Shown here: piece by piece, positions 36,302 through 48,457 of the stretch | Numbering within the stretch: position 1 is the first letter of the stretch | How the letters are laid out: each line of letters starts with the position of its first letter | DNA from: Nelumbo lutea | Taxonomy: Eukaryota; Streptophyta; Magnoliopsida; Proteales; Nelumbonaceae | Assembly (NCBI GenBank): GCA_022828595.1 | Contig: JAKGHH010000006.1 | Coordinates: 18,162,499-18,226,498 of the forward strand | Reading direction: 5' to 3' | DNA: 64,000 nucleotides | Made by a program: the position numbers and the translations under genes | Notes under the pieces: model-generated | The model's input: only the letters and a program-made list of their open reading frames with translations | Databases searched by the model: none | What the model was told of the DNA's origin: nothing

Positions 36302-37460
36302 GGCAAAAACTCAAGTAACACAAGAGAGTCTAACTATTGATTTTCAATCTTTCTTTTTCTCTACATGAGGCTTGGTTCATTTCATGCTTTAGTTCAGACT
36401 TGGTAACCTTTCGCTTTTCATCTCTTTCTCCCCTTTTTCTTGTCCAAGAGTGATCGCAAATCACCATTCCTCATGGTCCCAAGTTAAATCGAGAGTCAAG
36501 GAGACAAGCCTTCCAGGGCTGAAACTCCTTGGACTGCACGGGTGCTCATTGCTTTTAACAAACCAATTCAGCCAGATGCAATTACTTTCCTTTGAATCAA
36601 AACAAGGTGTGCTTATTGCCATAAGCTTGCTATGTATCACATCTTCACCACTTAGTGTGAATTCCTAAGATCTGAAGGTGAGAATGGGGTTGGGGTTCTA
36701 GGGTGAGTGCATTTTATGCTCCATCTCACCCTTGCCTTCTTTTCAAGATGTGAGTGCATTTTATGCTTCATCTCACACTTGCTTTCATTTCTAAATGTGA
36801 GTGCATTTTATGCTCCATCTCACACTTGTTTTTTTGTTTCTAGATGTGAGTGTATTTTATGCTCCATCTCACATCAGTCACGATTTTAGTTTCAAACTCC
36901 CTCTTTTTTTTTTTCACAAGAATCACAGGGTTTCACCGCCTGATCCATGAATTCATTGATCGTGGTCTCTATATGCCTAACATAGCAAGTTCTAGAATAA
37001 TCAACCCATGTTTGATAGATAATGATGTGAAAATCAATCAAACCCTTATGCATCTTGCCTATTGATCGATTAAAATCATGAGATACCTTATGCAGCCAAG
37101 AAAGATTCAGTTAGTCATGCTTGCATCCTATCTTATCTATTCAGCCTAAGCACATGATTCCTGATAAGTTGAAATCGTTCAAAGATAAGTTTCTAGGGAG
37201 CAGAAATTTCAAGAAGATAAGGTATCCCAAATTTCCATCAGATTTTCGTAATCCCTCCACATTTAAGTTATACATTGTCTCCAGTGTATGTGATTATGCA
37301 TAAAGTAGAAGGATTTGGGGGTACTTCCCTGTTTGTCTTGTTGGGTTCCTGCTAAACACAAAAATCAAAACCAAACAAAATAACAAAATTAACTAAACAC
37401 AATGGGTTGCCTCCCACAAGCGCAATTGTTTAACGTCGTTATGCTCGACGTCCTCCTTTG
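36302..37460 (-). other. R non-coding 3' region
   Basis: About 1.16 kb between protease and purine tract, where a complete element would carry pol. It contains the hairpin repeats listed next and no supported frame. Confidence 0.7.
36701..36875. repeat. Four tandem hairpin repeats in R
   Basis: Four copies of GTGAGTGCATTTTATGCTCC followed by ATCTCAC, about 47 bp apart. In each the ends pair (GTGTGAG/CTCACAC type) and an inner GCAT/ATGC stem closes a short loop. The fourth copy loses one inner pair. S has three copies of the same unit. Confidence 0.85.
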
Positions 37461-39560
37461 CTACTTTAGCTCTCGTGGTTTCAGCTTTTGGTGTGCTCCC
37501 CTTCCATCCATCATGGGCGGGTTCAAATCTGGAATAGGGGCCTTCGTATCCAATTGTGCACTCGATTCTAGCTCCTCATTCATATCTTTTTCAAAAAATT
37601 CCTGCACAGTTGGATCAATAATGTCAACCGAATGGTCTTCATTTGGGTACTTCATAGCTTCAAAAATATTAAATTTAATAGTCTCTCCGTCACATTCGAC
37701 GAAGAGTGTACCCTCATCCACATCTATTTTGGTCTTGGCCATTTTCATAAATGGCCTGCCTAATAGAAGTGGGGCTGAACTTTCGATCGTGTCCTCCTCT
37801 ATCTTCAGAATGTAAAAATCAGCTGGGAAAATTAAATCGTTAACCTGCACCATTACATTCTCAACAATCCCTTCTGGGAAGGCGTTAGAACGATCAGCTA
37901 ATTGGATAGCAGCTTTAGTTTCCTTTAAAGGACCTAATCTCAAAGCATAGTAAATCGAGTATGGCATGACATTGATAGATGCACCTAAGTCTAGCATGGC
38001 ATGCTCGATTTTCTTATTGCCAATTGCACAAGGTAGGGTGAACATACCTGGATCAGCATGTTTTTCTAGTAAGGTCCTCTTGATCATGGCTGAAACGTTC
38101 TCTCTAACTCTTGAGTCCTGCACGTTGTCTTCTTCTTGTCTTTTATCCACCTTCCTTGGTGAGGTAGGTTCTAGCTGCAGTTCCTTCCCGCTTCTTAGCA
38201 CCACTGCACTTACACTCTCCTTGGGGTTGACTACCATTTGTGATGGTAGTTTCCTGGAGCTCTGCACCTCCAACTTGCTAACGGCAGTGGCAAGTTGGCT
38301 GATTTGGTTCCCCAAATTCTGAATGCTGGCTCTTGTTTCCTGTTGAAATTGCTGAGTATTAGTAGCTAGAGCCTTAACTATTTCATCCAAAGACATACCT
38401 GAATTCGGGGGTTGGCTTTGCGCTGTGATGGGTGTTGAAAACTGGGGCTGTCGACTGAGAAATTGGGGCTAATATTTCTGCTGTCCTCCTTGGGTCCCGT
38501 AGCTTAAGTTTGGATGATCTCTCCACCCCGGATTGTAATGATTGGAGTAAGGATCATACTTTCGTTGGGGCTGGCCCGGGAATCCTCCCATGGCATTGAC
38601 TTGCTGCATCGGGCCATCTTATAATGATGGACACATGTCCGTAGGATGTCCAGGGATCGAACAGATACCACACACCCTGGCAGTTTGTAACTGTCCTGCT
38701 GCGAGCTGCTTAACCAAGGCAGTTAAATCAGAAATCTGGTTTTCTAAATTTGCATGGCTTACCTCGTTAACCCTTCGAATGGTACCTTCTGTCCTTGTAC
38801 CAAATTGCTAAGAATTTTTGACCATATTGGAGATTAATTCCCTAGCCGCTTCAGGTGTCTTGTTCACTAGAGCTCCTCCACTGGCTGCATCGACCATACT
38901 TCTATCCATGGGCTGAAGCCCTTCATAGAAGTATTGGATTAACAATTGTTCAGGAATTTGGTGGTGGGGACAACTAGCAACAAGTTGCTTAAACCTTTCC
39001 CAATATTCATATAATGTCTCACCACCAAACTGCCGAACTCCACATATTTCTTTTCTTATATTTGCAGCCCGGGATGCAGGAAAATATTTATCTAAAAATA
39101 TCCTATTCATTTCATCCCATGTGCGTACTGAACCGGGAGGGAGAATATACAACCAATCCTTTGCTTTATCTCTTAAAGTAAATGGAAAGGCTATGAGTTT
39201 TACCTAGTCCTCGGTCATACCGTGGGGTTTCATGCTTGAACAGACGACATGAAATTCCTTTAGATGTTTGTGAGGGTCCTCACTTGGGAAACCATGAAAC
39301 AGAGGTAATAATTGAATCAAACCAGATTTGAGTTCAAATGCTACCTCAAGGTTGTTGGTTCATAATTGGTGCAGCCAACTCCCTTAATGTCCTCTCTCTG
39401 TCAGCCATTCTTTCTACTTCTTCGAAGATGGGAAGATCACAATCTGAATTCACCTTCTTTGGTGAACGATCCTTCCTTTGCTTCGCCTCCTTTCTTAAAC
39501 GACGGGTGGTCCTCTCAATTTCGGGATTGTACTCGAGTTCACCTTGTTGAGAAGCAGGAG
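37461..39560 (-). pseudogene. R gag-protease (broken)
   Basis: The N-terminal part around 39380-39545 (minus) contains MADRERTLRELAAP, an Athila gag hallmark. The capsid-like domain follows at 39152-38808 (WDEMNRIFLDKYFPASRAAN, LYEYWERFKQLVASCPHH), then a zinc knuckle CGICSIPGHPTDMC near 38630-38690 and a long open stretch 38396-37461. That stretch has a coiled-coil-like start (IQNLGNQISQLATAVSKLE) and a retropepsin-like domain with LDLGASINVMPYSIY and LLLGRPFMKMAKTKIDV. Stops and frame changes interrupt it, mainly before 38396. No polymerase sequence follows. Confidence 0.87.
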
Positions 39561-39613
39561 TAATAAAACAAAAGAGGTTAACAAGAGGAAGGTAATAGCT
39601 AAGAAATTAAAGT

Positions 39614-39633
39614 TGCTCCCCGGCAACGGCGCC
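39614..39633 (-). other. R primer-binding site
   Basis: The complement reads TGGCGCCGTTGCCGGGGAG, the form typical of Athila-like elements and usually ascribed to aspartate tRNA. A short AT spacer separates it from the LTR at 39641. Confidence 0.85.
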
Positions 39634-39640
39634 AAAATTT

Positions 39641-41177
39641 TGACAGGTTTGTCAAAGCCCTCAAAATTATTACTAGTCCCACAATAAAATATTTGCAGTA
39701 AAAGTGGTTCTAGGTCGAATCCCACAGGGAGCAAATCAGTAATCTCTTAGCCGAATGGGTAAAGTAATTGTGTGGGAAAATTAAATAACTAAAATTAAAA
39801 GAATAACAATCTAAACAAACAAGAGAAAATCAGTCTTACCGAATTCTGGTTCAAGGGTTCGGGTTGAATCGATTGGCCATCGGTCCTAGGTACAATTCAG
39901 CATTCTTGCAATTCAAGCCTTTAACCTTAGATTTATTAGGATAGCCATAATAAACCTTGTGTTTTCCTAATTCAGTTGACCAAACCCAGCATTCGATCAA
40001 CACTTATCACCACTCAACTGGGTACGATAGCGTTCCATGTTAAACAATGATAGCATTAAGATTTGTGAAAACAGTTAAACCAAAATAACAATAATTGAGA
40101 TAGCTGCAATTACTGAATTTTGTTCCATCGATTCTTTTAGGTTGAACCATGTTAAAACATTGGTCAAAGGCTGTCACGAACAATTGACCCAAAAAGATAA
40201 CAACCTAATTGCTACTTGTACCATTATTCGTGACAATTATGGATCACCGAAATCATGGATAGCAGTAGGAAAATCAACATTAATTCAGTTTGTCAGACTA
40301 GTTAACATTAACATCCAATAAAAATGTGCACAAGAACCAATGAATACTTGAATTAAGAAGAAAGAAAATAAAGTAACTACAGAACCTCACAATGACACAA
40401 TCGAACCTCCCCACTTGAACCAGAAAAAGAAGCTTAGCTACTCATGATCTGCGCAATCTCCATGCTATTCTTCTCCATAGCCGAACTGCCTTCTTGCTTC
40501 TTGGTCTTCTTGATGATCTCTTGGATCTTGGAATGAGTGATTTCTAGAGCTGGTTCACCCCCCTCTTTATATAGCCAAAGGAGAGAGGCTGTTTTCCAAC
40601 TCCTTCTAGGAGATCATCTTATCCTTAGGGAGTTTTGATCTTATCTTGAACTAATCCTATCCTATCTCTTATCTAATGCTCTAATCTCAATCTTTTTATC
40701 TCTCTAGGATTACATTCAAGACTTTAGATCTGATAAAACTCTCTCCTTGGAGATTACATTCGAAATTCGGACTCTTAACTCTTGAATTCGAGTTGGGCTG
40801 CTTCAAGGTACTTCTGCGAGTTGGGCTTAAGTTGTGAAATGGGCCTGACTGCGAACTTGCTCCGACTTTGGGCTCGTTTTCGTATTCGATGCGGGATGAA
40901 TCTGTCAAAACCCAAAACATAAAAGTTGTGGACATTCCTTTCATCTTTCTAATGCTTCTTGAATTGTCCAATTCAGTGTCCGGAATTGAGAGTTAGGCCC
41001 AGATTACTGACTGTCGCCGAAACTGTGCAAAATCACCCAATTTGTCCTGTTTTCTTCCAATTGCCTTCTTTATTGCCCTAGATCGAAAGACAAGAGTAAT
41101 GAGTTCATTTAAGTGATAAATAAATATAAAAGAGTGAATAGTAGAAGATAAAAATAGGGTTCTTTTTGGTCTCATCA
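39641..41177 (-). repeat. R 5' LTR (1,537 bp)
   Basis: Aligned with 34737-36263 end to end; the few length differences include a short insertion near 40875-40890. It ends at the right ccttt duplicate. Confidence 0.9.
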
Positions 41178-42160
41178 CCTTTGTTACAAGGCCTGGCCGA
41201 ATACACTTTTATGGATAGTGCACCCCCTAAAAACCATCTCAGGGTCTCTATGGGCCCAACACTTACCCTAAATTCTCTGGGCCAAGCCACCTTGTAATAC
41301 CCAGAGACTGTGGGCAGATGCAAGATTAGTCCATCAGGTATTATCCTCAATGGTCTTACACTCAACCTCTCAGCCCATAATGATCACACATTGCCCGACA
41401 AGAGAGGACATCTCCCTTGGCTGCAAGGAACAGTGTTGCACACTCTCTTATATGGATCACAGGAATTAAAAACCTTTTGCAACCCTTTTAGAAACCATAA
41501 TATATATATACTTTTATATCTCATATAAAATATATTTTGCAAAACAAATCTAAACGGTTGAAATCGGCTGTCGGCAGTCTTGATTTTCATCAGTGAGAGT
41601 GCATCCCCGATCATTATCTTTGTCCAACAAAGGGACTGATCTTGTCACTATGATCACCCACTCAGATGAATTCTCAGACTGTCCCAATATACCCAGGTTT
41701 TGACCCCCGCTAAGGATCTCACTGAATGGTATATCAAAGATAGCCCAATCCGACATCTAGTGCAGTATCATAATCGAGTCTAGGGGTCAGGTGTAACTTT
41801 CTAGTTTTGTCCATCAATCTCCAAGGTGTAGGGCAATACTGGAAATCTGGTCCAGTTCAAAGATTCAATTAATCCTACACTGTAAGTGCCTAGGGTCTCA
41901 CCCCGGTAGCTGAGACAAGCCACCCCAACCGACTTGGTGGCACCACAGTATTAGCCTTGTTAGGATAGGTCTCCTTAGACCGACCCACTGGCTGTGAATA
42001 TTCTAAACTAACACGAGTCTCATTAAGTGTCCAGTTTAAGGGTATTACACAGAAACATACCAAGGGAACATGAATCAAATATGCACTTTTATTCATTTAC
42101 AATAAACTCATAAGGTACATCATCTTGATTGAAGCTAAGGGCATACAAAACTGTCTTACA
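41178..42160 (-). repeat. Copia-I 5' LTR, outer segment
   Basis: Continues the LTR after R to its start (complement TGTAAGACAG). The three segments total about 1,899 bp, which with the 53-bp deletion equals the 3' LTR length. Confidence 0.9.
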
Positions 42161-43221
42161 AGATTGATATTTAATTAAATGGTTAATTCAGCCCAACCTG
42201 TAAAGGCCTAGTTTTAAATAGTTAAAATTGCCAAAAGCCCACTTCAAAGGATAAAGCTATATGGGCCGAATTTGGTAACCCTAATTCAGCCCCTATACCT
42301 AGATAATATTAATGGTTAATATTATGGATTTAAAACGGGCTTGTAATAGGCCTTACAGATGATTAATTGATTGTATCAATTTATCCCTGCATGAGATGTA
42401 TGGATGTGTGATGTGCTACGTACATGGGCCATAAGTGCTTAGCCCATGCTCAATCGAGAGTGGCTCTTGCACACACCATGGTTGAATGCACATCATTTCC
42501 ATGGTGTCCCTTTTGGTCATTGGATGACCTCCCTCACTGGTGGGCCCCACACCTCATCAAGAGGTTATGTGCGAAACTCTAGCTGATTTATGAAAGTTAG
42601 TGGGAGCCACTTTGGTTTGACCTAAATCAAACTAGGGCGTAATAACTATTCCCTCTAGTTAATATGAGTGCATATGATAGGGAGATTCATATGATGAACT
42701 CCCTAAAGGCCTTCCATCATTAGCAGGAGGATGGGTCCTTCAGTAATGAGGAAATGCACCAGAAAATGGGCTATCCATTTGCTGTTGGGCTTGTCTAAGT
42801 GTTTCATAAGATGATAGGGGCATCATAGACCGATGTGGGAGGGGCTTCATTAGAAAATGGGAACTCTCTCACGATACCTTGGCGTTCACGAATATGTTGG
42901 ATAAGCACTCACTAGACAGAAAGGCTTACCTGAAAATGGCTCTGAACCTTGTCTGACACAGGCCAAAGGGAAAACTCATAAGATGAGTGGATATGATCCT
43001 TCACAGAAAGGTGGTGGGGTTATGCAGCTGAAATAGTTTGCTCCATGCACCTTATGTGATTTCCCACATTTCCAGAGACAACCCGTAGTCTCCATCACTG
43101 AGAAATGCGGGAAATCTCAGAGATGAATAAATGGAAATGGAATGTAGATTAAAATCCATATCTATGTAATGAACATGAATAAAATTAAGTTGTGTACTAA
43201 TGTTTGCTCTTTTATCAGAAA
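42161..43221 (+). other. Copia-O untranslated leader, second part
   Basis: Resumes the leader after Copia-I and runs to the gag ATG at 43222. It is homologous to about 21740-22690 of Copia-I, reversed. Confidence 0.8.
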
Positions 43222-45675
43222 ATGGCAAACAGATCATTTGCAAAGCTTCTTGACGACAACAAGCTTAAGGGCCCAAACTATGCCGACTGGTACAGGAACC
43301 TTATGCTGGTCCTAGCTTCTGAAAAGCTAGACAAAGTGGCAAAGAATCCTACCCCGGAGTGTCCGGGTGATAGGGCTTCTGAGGCCCGAAGGAGAGACTA
43401 TCAAGAATGGGAGGAGAAAAACTCCCTTTTCCGGTGTTATATCATTGCCTCCTTGGACAACCCAATATAGAGGCAATTCGATCAGATGAAACTAGCCAAA
43501 GACATATTGGACAGTCTCAGGATGGTGTATGAAAAGCAGAATCATTCTACTCGAAAAAAGGTCTTGAAACAGTTCATGACCACACAAATGACCAAGGGCC
43601 AACAAGTTCACGACCATTGTCTTCGGATAATGGGATACATCAATGAACTGAAGGCTCTTGGATCCGGGCTAGACCTTGCGACCTAGATAGATACTATCTT
43701 AATTCTTTGCCTCCTTTCTTTAATCCATTAATTATGAACTAGAATATGAACAAGCTGAATGTCAGCTTGCAACAGCTCAGGAAATATGTTGCAAAGAGCC
43801 GAAGAACTGATTAGAAAGGATGAGCCTGTAGCTATGCTTGTTGAAACTAGTAAGATAGGTAAGAGAAAGAGGAAGGCAATGAAGCCTTAGAAGAAAGCCA
43901 CTAACGGTAAGAAGTAGAAGAAAGACAAAGCATCGGATGCCTATCACTTCTGCAAGAAGATCGGCCACTAGAAAAGGAACTGTCCTGCCTACCTGGAATC
44001 CAAGAAAGGTAGTTTCGAAACTTGTGTTATACAAACCAATTTATTGGTAGCTTTTGCGTCCTGGTGTATTGACTCTAGGGCTTCAACTCATGCGTGTAAC
44101 TCACTGTAGGGGTTCAAGGTAAGCAGAAGGTTGAGTGAAGGAGAAGTCACACTCTACTTGGGGACTACTGCAACTGTTGCAGCCGCGGCCATAGGAACCA
44201 TGGATTTATTTTTTAGAGAATGAACAATTGTACTGAAAGATTGTCTTTATGTACAAAATTTAAGGAGAAATTTGATTTCTATCTCAAAACTGTGTGCAGA
44301 TGGTTATTCTGTCTTCTTTAGTAATACGATTACTATTAAAAGAAATAACAAATTCAACGCATACGGGGAACTAGAGAACAGTCTCTATGTTCTATGCCCT
44401 TCTCTAGAAACTAACATAACTGAAACTATGTCGGCTGAAATCCCCAAGAAGAGCCCATGATATAGTTAATCCCACGTGCCTGTGGCATTACCGACTTGGC
44501 CACATCAGTGTTGACCGAATCACAAGGTTGGTAAAGGATGGTCCTTTGGATTTTCTAACTGTAGAAGATGTTCCCACATGTGAGCCTTACCTACAAGGCA
44601 AAATGACGAAATGACCATTTAACGGTAAGCCTGAAAAATGTACAGGCACACTTGACCTAATACATACTGATGTATGTGGTCCCCTGAGTGTTGGGACACG
44701 GAATCAACATGTGTATTTCATCACCTTCATAGCTGATTTTTCACGATATGGTTACGTGGAGATAAGGTTACCTTCTTGGTTCTATATGTAGATGACATTC
44801 CACTCATTGTGATTGATGTATGAATGTTAACTACGGTGAAAGTATGGCTTTCACATCAATTCTCCATGAAAGATCTTGGAGAAGCCTCTTATATACTGGG
44901 TCTTCGACTCTATAGAGATAGATCAAAGCGGATAATAGGATTATCCCAATCCGCTTACATTGACAAAATAGTCAAAAGATACAGTATGGAAAACTCCAAG
45001 AAAGGAAATGTTCCTTTCAGGCACGGAGTCACTCTCTCCAAGAAGATGTCTCCCAAGACTTCTGAAGAGATTGATGGCATGAAAGACGTTCCCTATGCCT
45101 CTGTCGTAGAAAGCATCATGTATGCCATGCTGGGCACTCGTCCTGACATTGCTCAGGCAGTGACTGTTGTAAGCACATTTCAGGCCAACCCAGAGCAGGA
45201 GCACTGGACTGCTGTGAAAAACATACTTAAGTACCTTTGAAGGACAAAAGAGTTTTGTCTAGTATTCGATGGTAGCTCACTATAGATCCAAGTGTATACC
45301 GATGCCGATTACCAGTCGGATCCGTATGATAGAAATTCTACATCTGGATATGTTTTAATGATAGGATCGTGTGCTATTTTCTAAATGTCAGCAAACAGGG
45401 GTCCTGAGTAGCAAATTAATAGTCCACAACCCAAGCTAAGCGCATTGCCGTAAGTGAGGCTGCCTTATGAATGAAGGTGTTCATTCCTGAATTTGGAATT
45501 CAGCACATCACCCGTTCCACTGTTGTATGACAACACTGGACCTACGGTAGGATGGTATTAAGAGGTAGCATCGGCAGAGAATGTGGTAGACTCATTGACT
45601 AAGCCACTGCCATAGAAAGTGTTTGAGAAACACGTGGAAAGCATGGGACTCCAACTTGTACCTGATTGGACCTAA
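43222..45675 (+). pseudogene. Copia-O gag-pol (broken, large internal deletion)
   Basis: Starts MANRSFAKLLDDNKLKGPNY and reads through gag with stops (for example at 43468 and 43684), a damaged zinc knuckle (YHFCKKIGH, first Cys lost), protease remnant (WCIDSRASTHACN) and pre-integrase segment. At 44756-44758 it jumps from the integrase (FSRYGYV) into the reverse transcriptase (GDKVTF), so most of both are missing. The rest of reverse transcriptase and RNase H (SYILGLRLYRD, TRPDIAQAV) runs to TAA 45673. It is not functional. Confidence 0.9.
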
Positions 45676-45689
45676 GTGCAAGTGGGAGC
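45676..45689 (+). other. Copia-O polypurine tract
   Basis: GCAAGTGGGAGC lies between the pol stop and the LTR start TGTTAGACAA. The corresponding tract in Copia-I is the same. Confidence 0.8.
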
Positions 45690-47631
45690 TGTTAGACAAT
45701 TTTGTATGCCCTTAGCTTCAATCAGAATGATGTACTTTATGAGTTTATTGTAAATGAATAAAAGTGCATATTTGATTCATGTTCCCTTGGTATGTTTCTG
45801 TGTAATACTAAACTGGACACTTAATGAGACTCGTGTTAGTTTAGAATGTTCACAGCCTATGGGTCGGTCTGGGGAGACCAATCCTGACAAGGCTGACACT
45901 GTGGTGCCACCAAGTCGGTTGGGGTGGCCTGTCTCAGCAGGCAGGGTGAGACCCTAGGCACATATAGTGTAGGATTAATTGAATCTATGAACTGGACCAG
46001 ATTTCCTATATTGCCCTGGACCTTGGAGATTGATGGGAAAAACTGGAAAGTTACACCCGACCCCTAGACTCGATTATGATACTGCACTAGGTGTTAGATT
46101 GGGCTGTCTTTGATATACCAATCAGTGAGATCCTTAGCGGGGGTCAAAACCTAGGTATGTTGGAACAGTTTGAGAATTCATCTGAGTGGGTGATCATAGT
46201 GACAGGATCAGCTCCTTTGTCGGACAAAGGTAATGATCGGGGATGCACTCTCACTAATGGAAACCAAGACTATCGGCAACCGATTTCAATCGTTGAGATT
46301 TGTTGTGCAAAATATATTTTATATAAAAGTATATATATTATGGTTTCAAAATGATTTGCAAAAGGTTTTAATTCCCAGGATCCATATAAGCAGAGAGTGC
46401 AACACTGTTCTTTGTAGCCGAGGGAGAGGTCCTCTCTTGTCGGGTAGTGTATGATCATTATGGGCTGAGAGGTTAAGTGTAAGACCATTGAGGATAATAC
46501 CTGATGGGCTAATCTTGCATCTGCCCACAGTCCCTGGGTGTTACAAGGTGGCTTGGCCCAGGGACCACTTAGGGTAAGTGTTGGGCTCATAGAGCCCATA
46601 AGATGGGCTTTAGGGGGTGCACTATCCATAATAGTGTATTCGGCCAGGCCTTGTAACAAAGGCTGGGCCGATCCCATGTGGCTAATGTGTAGATCAATGT
46701 TTGGGTCCCACACCATACAAGGAATCCCAACTGGGCTGCAGCTTGGAAGGCTAAGTGAGTACACAACCTTAAATGGGCCTTTAGCCCATTTCAAACTGAG
46801 CTGATTTGATCAATCAATTAAAAAGGGGTGAATTCTGAGATGGATCAGCTGATAGGATTAGGTCTAGATCCTATCCACTTAGAGAGTCCAAGATCTAAAT
46901 AAGATTTAGATCTGGAAGCATCCTAATTAGATTAGGAGATGGCTGATCTGATATGTAGATAGGATAAGGGTTTATCCCTATCACCTAAAGAGAGGTCTTA
47001 TCCAAATATGATTTGGATAAGCAGCTCCTAATTGCATTTGGAGCTGATCTTTTAGGTTTACAAAAGAAGGAGGGGGCAGCAGCCTTTAGACATGCAACCA
47101 ACATATTCTTGTCTTCAGAGTTAAAATCACAAGAGAGAACTTTACACCCTGCGAATATTCTCTTGCCGCCTCCTTCCTGCAACCGCCACCTCCAACTGTT
47201 CAATCTCCTACTCTCTACAGGAGTAATCAAGATTTGATCTTGATACCAATCTTTTGGAGAAAATATTGATTGGTGCTGTATTCACAAGCCATCCTGTTGA
47301 TTCTTGTGAAGGGTCATATTCTTTTAGATGAACACTGTTGATTCTGCTCCATCCTGCACTGCACCATGTTTAATGGGAGCAGAATTTGGATCCTTCCTTG
47401 GGCGTGAACACCTCCATTAGGAGATACTGTTTCTCCGTATCAGGTATAATCCCTTCCTACTCCTTTCGGTTCAGATCTGGTTCAGTTTATGGTTCAAGAA
47501 TGATCCTTGAAAATATGATTTTCTAAATAGGGAATGCGATTCCTAGTTTAAGGGAGAGAAAAATTTTTGAAATTCGCCTCCCTTATTCCGCAATCTTTGG
47601 GCGTCCATGTGATGGATATCCTATCCCTTCA
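45690..47631 (+). repeat. Copia-O 3' LTR (1,942 bp)
   Basis: TGTTAGACAA to CCCTTCA, followed by the ctaac duplicate. The TATA region seen in relatives is changed here (ggtttacaaaagaagg near 47055). Confidence 0.92.
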
Positions 47632-47636
47632 CTAAC

Positions 47637-48428
47637 ATTATCAAAACTACTAGAAAATAATTTGTTTCCTATTCCATAAGCATGCAAAGTATTTAAAATA
47701 CTTGCAACAATAGCTGGGCCACTATGTGGCCATTCAAGCCTAGTAAAACTTAAAATTCTTTTTTTCAAAAGCCAATTTTCATCAATGAAATGACTGGTAA
47801 TACAAATATAACTAATATTGAATTTGGATGTCGAAACATCCGAAGTAATTGCAACTTTAGAATTAATATTTGCTAACAAAGAAATTAAATTTTGTTTATA
47901 TGAATAAAAAATTTTTAAAGCATCAATTCTTATAGTATTCCTAGAAACCTTTTTATATTGTGGGTTTGTAGAACTACGCAATAATTTTTCTAGCTTTGGA
48001 TCTTCAACTTACATAAATGGTTGTTCTGCATGTACAATATACTTAGCAAGTTCTTGTCTCTTTTTTTCTTGTTAATATCTAAAAGTACCAAAACTAGTCG
48101 CCCTCTCAATCTGTGTTTGGGTTGTTTCTCTCCCTTCATCTTCCTCTCGCTCATGTGTGAGTTGATGTCTGCTCAAATGACTAGTACCACCCTTGCTACA
48201 ATAACTAAAGTCTTTCCTACATTTTTGGCAAACGGCTTTTTTCCCCTTCCCCTTAATATCGTCTACTTTGAAAACTTTCCAAACCGGGCTACTTAGCTTA
48301 AAAGCCCTCCTTTTTTCCCCTAGTATCACTACTATCGGGGGTGAAAGTTCCACTTCCATCGACATCAAATTCATCAATGCTAACACTAAGCTATCGTGAT
48401 GTGATTGAATGTCATCCATGGTGAACAT
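47637..48428 (-). pseudogene. hAT transposase, BED zinc finger and N-terminal catalytic part (broken)
   Basis: Minus strand from ATG 48428. The BED-type finger includes SPVWKVFKVDD, CQKC, and HLSRHQLTHE. After stops near 48072 and 48010 the same frame continues: SRNTIRIDALKIF, then the catalytic start ITSDVSTSKFNISYICITSH, FIDENWLL and LNTLHAYGIGNKLFSSSFDN. The last codons meet the ctaac duplicate and continue at 11539. The Asp in TSDVSTS and in SFDN are the expected first catalytic positions of hAT transposases. Confidence 0.87.
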
Positions 48429-48457
48429 GTTGAGGAATCGGTTTTGAGAAGAGCCGA

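Larger units (their letters stand above)
34737..41177 (-). mobile_element. R: Athila-like non-autonomous retrotransposon (gag and protease only)
   Basis: Flanked by ccttt at 34732-34736 and 41178-41182. The LTRs are 34737-36263 and 39641-41177. It is minus-strand: the primer site is beside the right LTR and the purine tract beside the left. It encodes gag and an aspartic protease but no reverse transcriptase, RNase H or integrase, so it must rely on another element. The primer site and gag motifs place it near Athila. Confidence 0.92.
16140..42160 (-). mobile_element. Copia-I: same-family LTR retrotransposon, minus strand, with two nested Gypsy elements
   Basis: Inserted in the leader of Copia-O. 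Flanking pentamers are ggatt (16135-16139) and agatt (42161-42165), a target duplication with one mutation; the Copia-I leader itself shows the uninterrupted site. The element reads, on the minus strand, 5' LTR (23404-42160 with G and R inside), primer site, leader, gag-pol, purine tract, 3' LTR (16140-18091). Without insertions it is about 9.2 kb. Confidence 0.92.
11545..47631 (+). mobile_element. Copia-O: LTR retrotransposon inside the hAT, itself carrying nested elements
   Basis: Flanked by the perfect 5-bp target duplication ctaac at 11540-11544 and 47632-47636. The ends are TATTAGACAG (TG mutated to TA) and ..CCCTTCA at the right LTR. The order is 5' LTR, initiator-methionine tRNA-type primer site, leader, gag-pol, purine tract, 3' LTR, on the plus strand. 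Without nested insertions it is about 8.1 kb. It carries a solo LTR in its 5' LTR and Copia-I in its leader. It is non-functional. Confidence 0.92.

Noticed and set aside
36701..36875. Spaced repeats as a possible CRISPR array
   Set aside because: Only four units, in a plant retrotransposon, with related spacers; interpreted as hairpin repeats.
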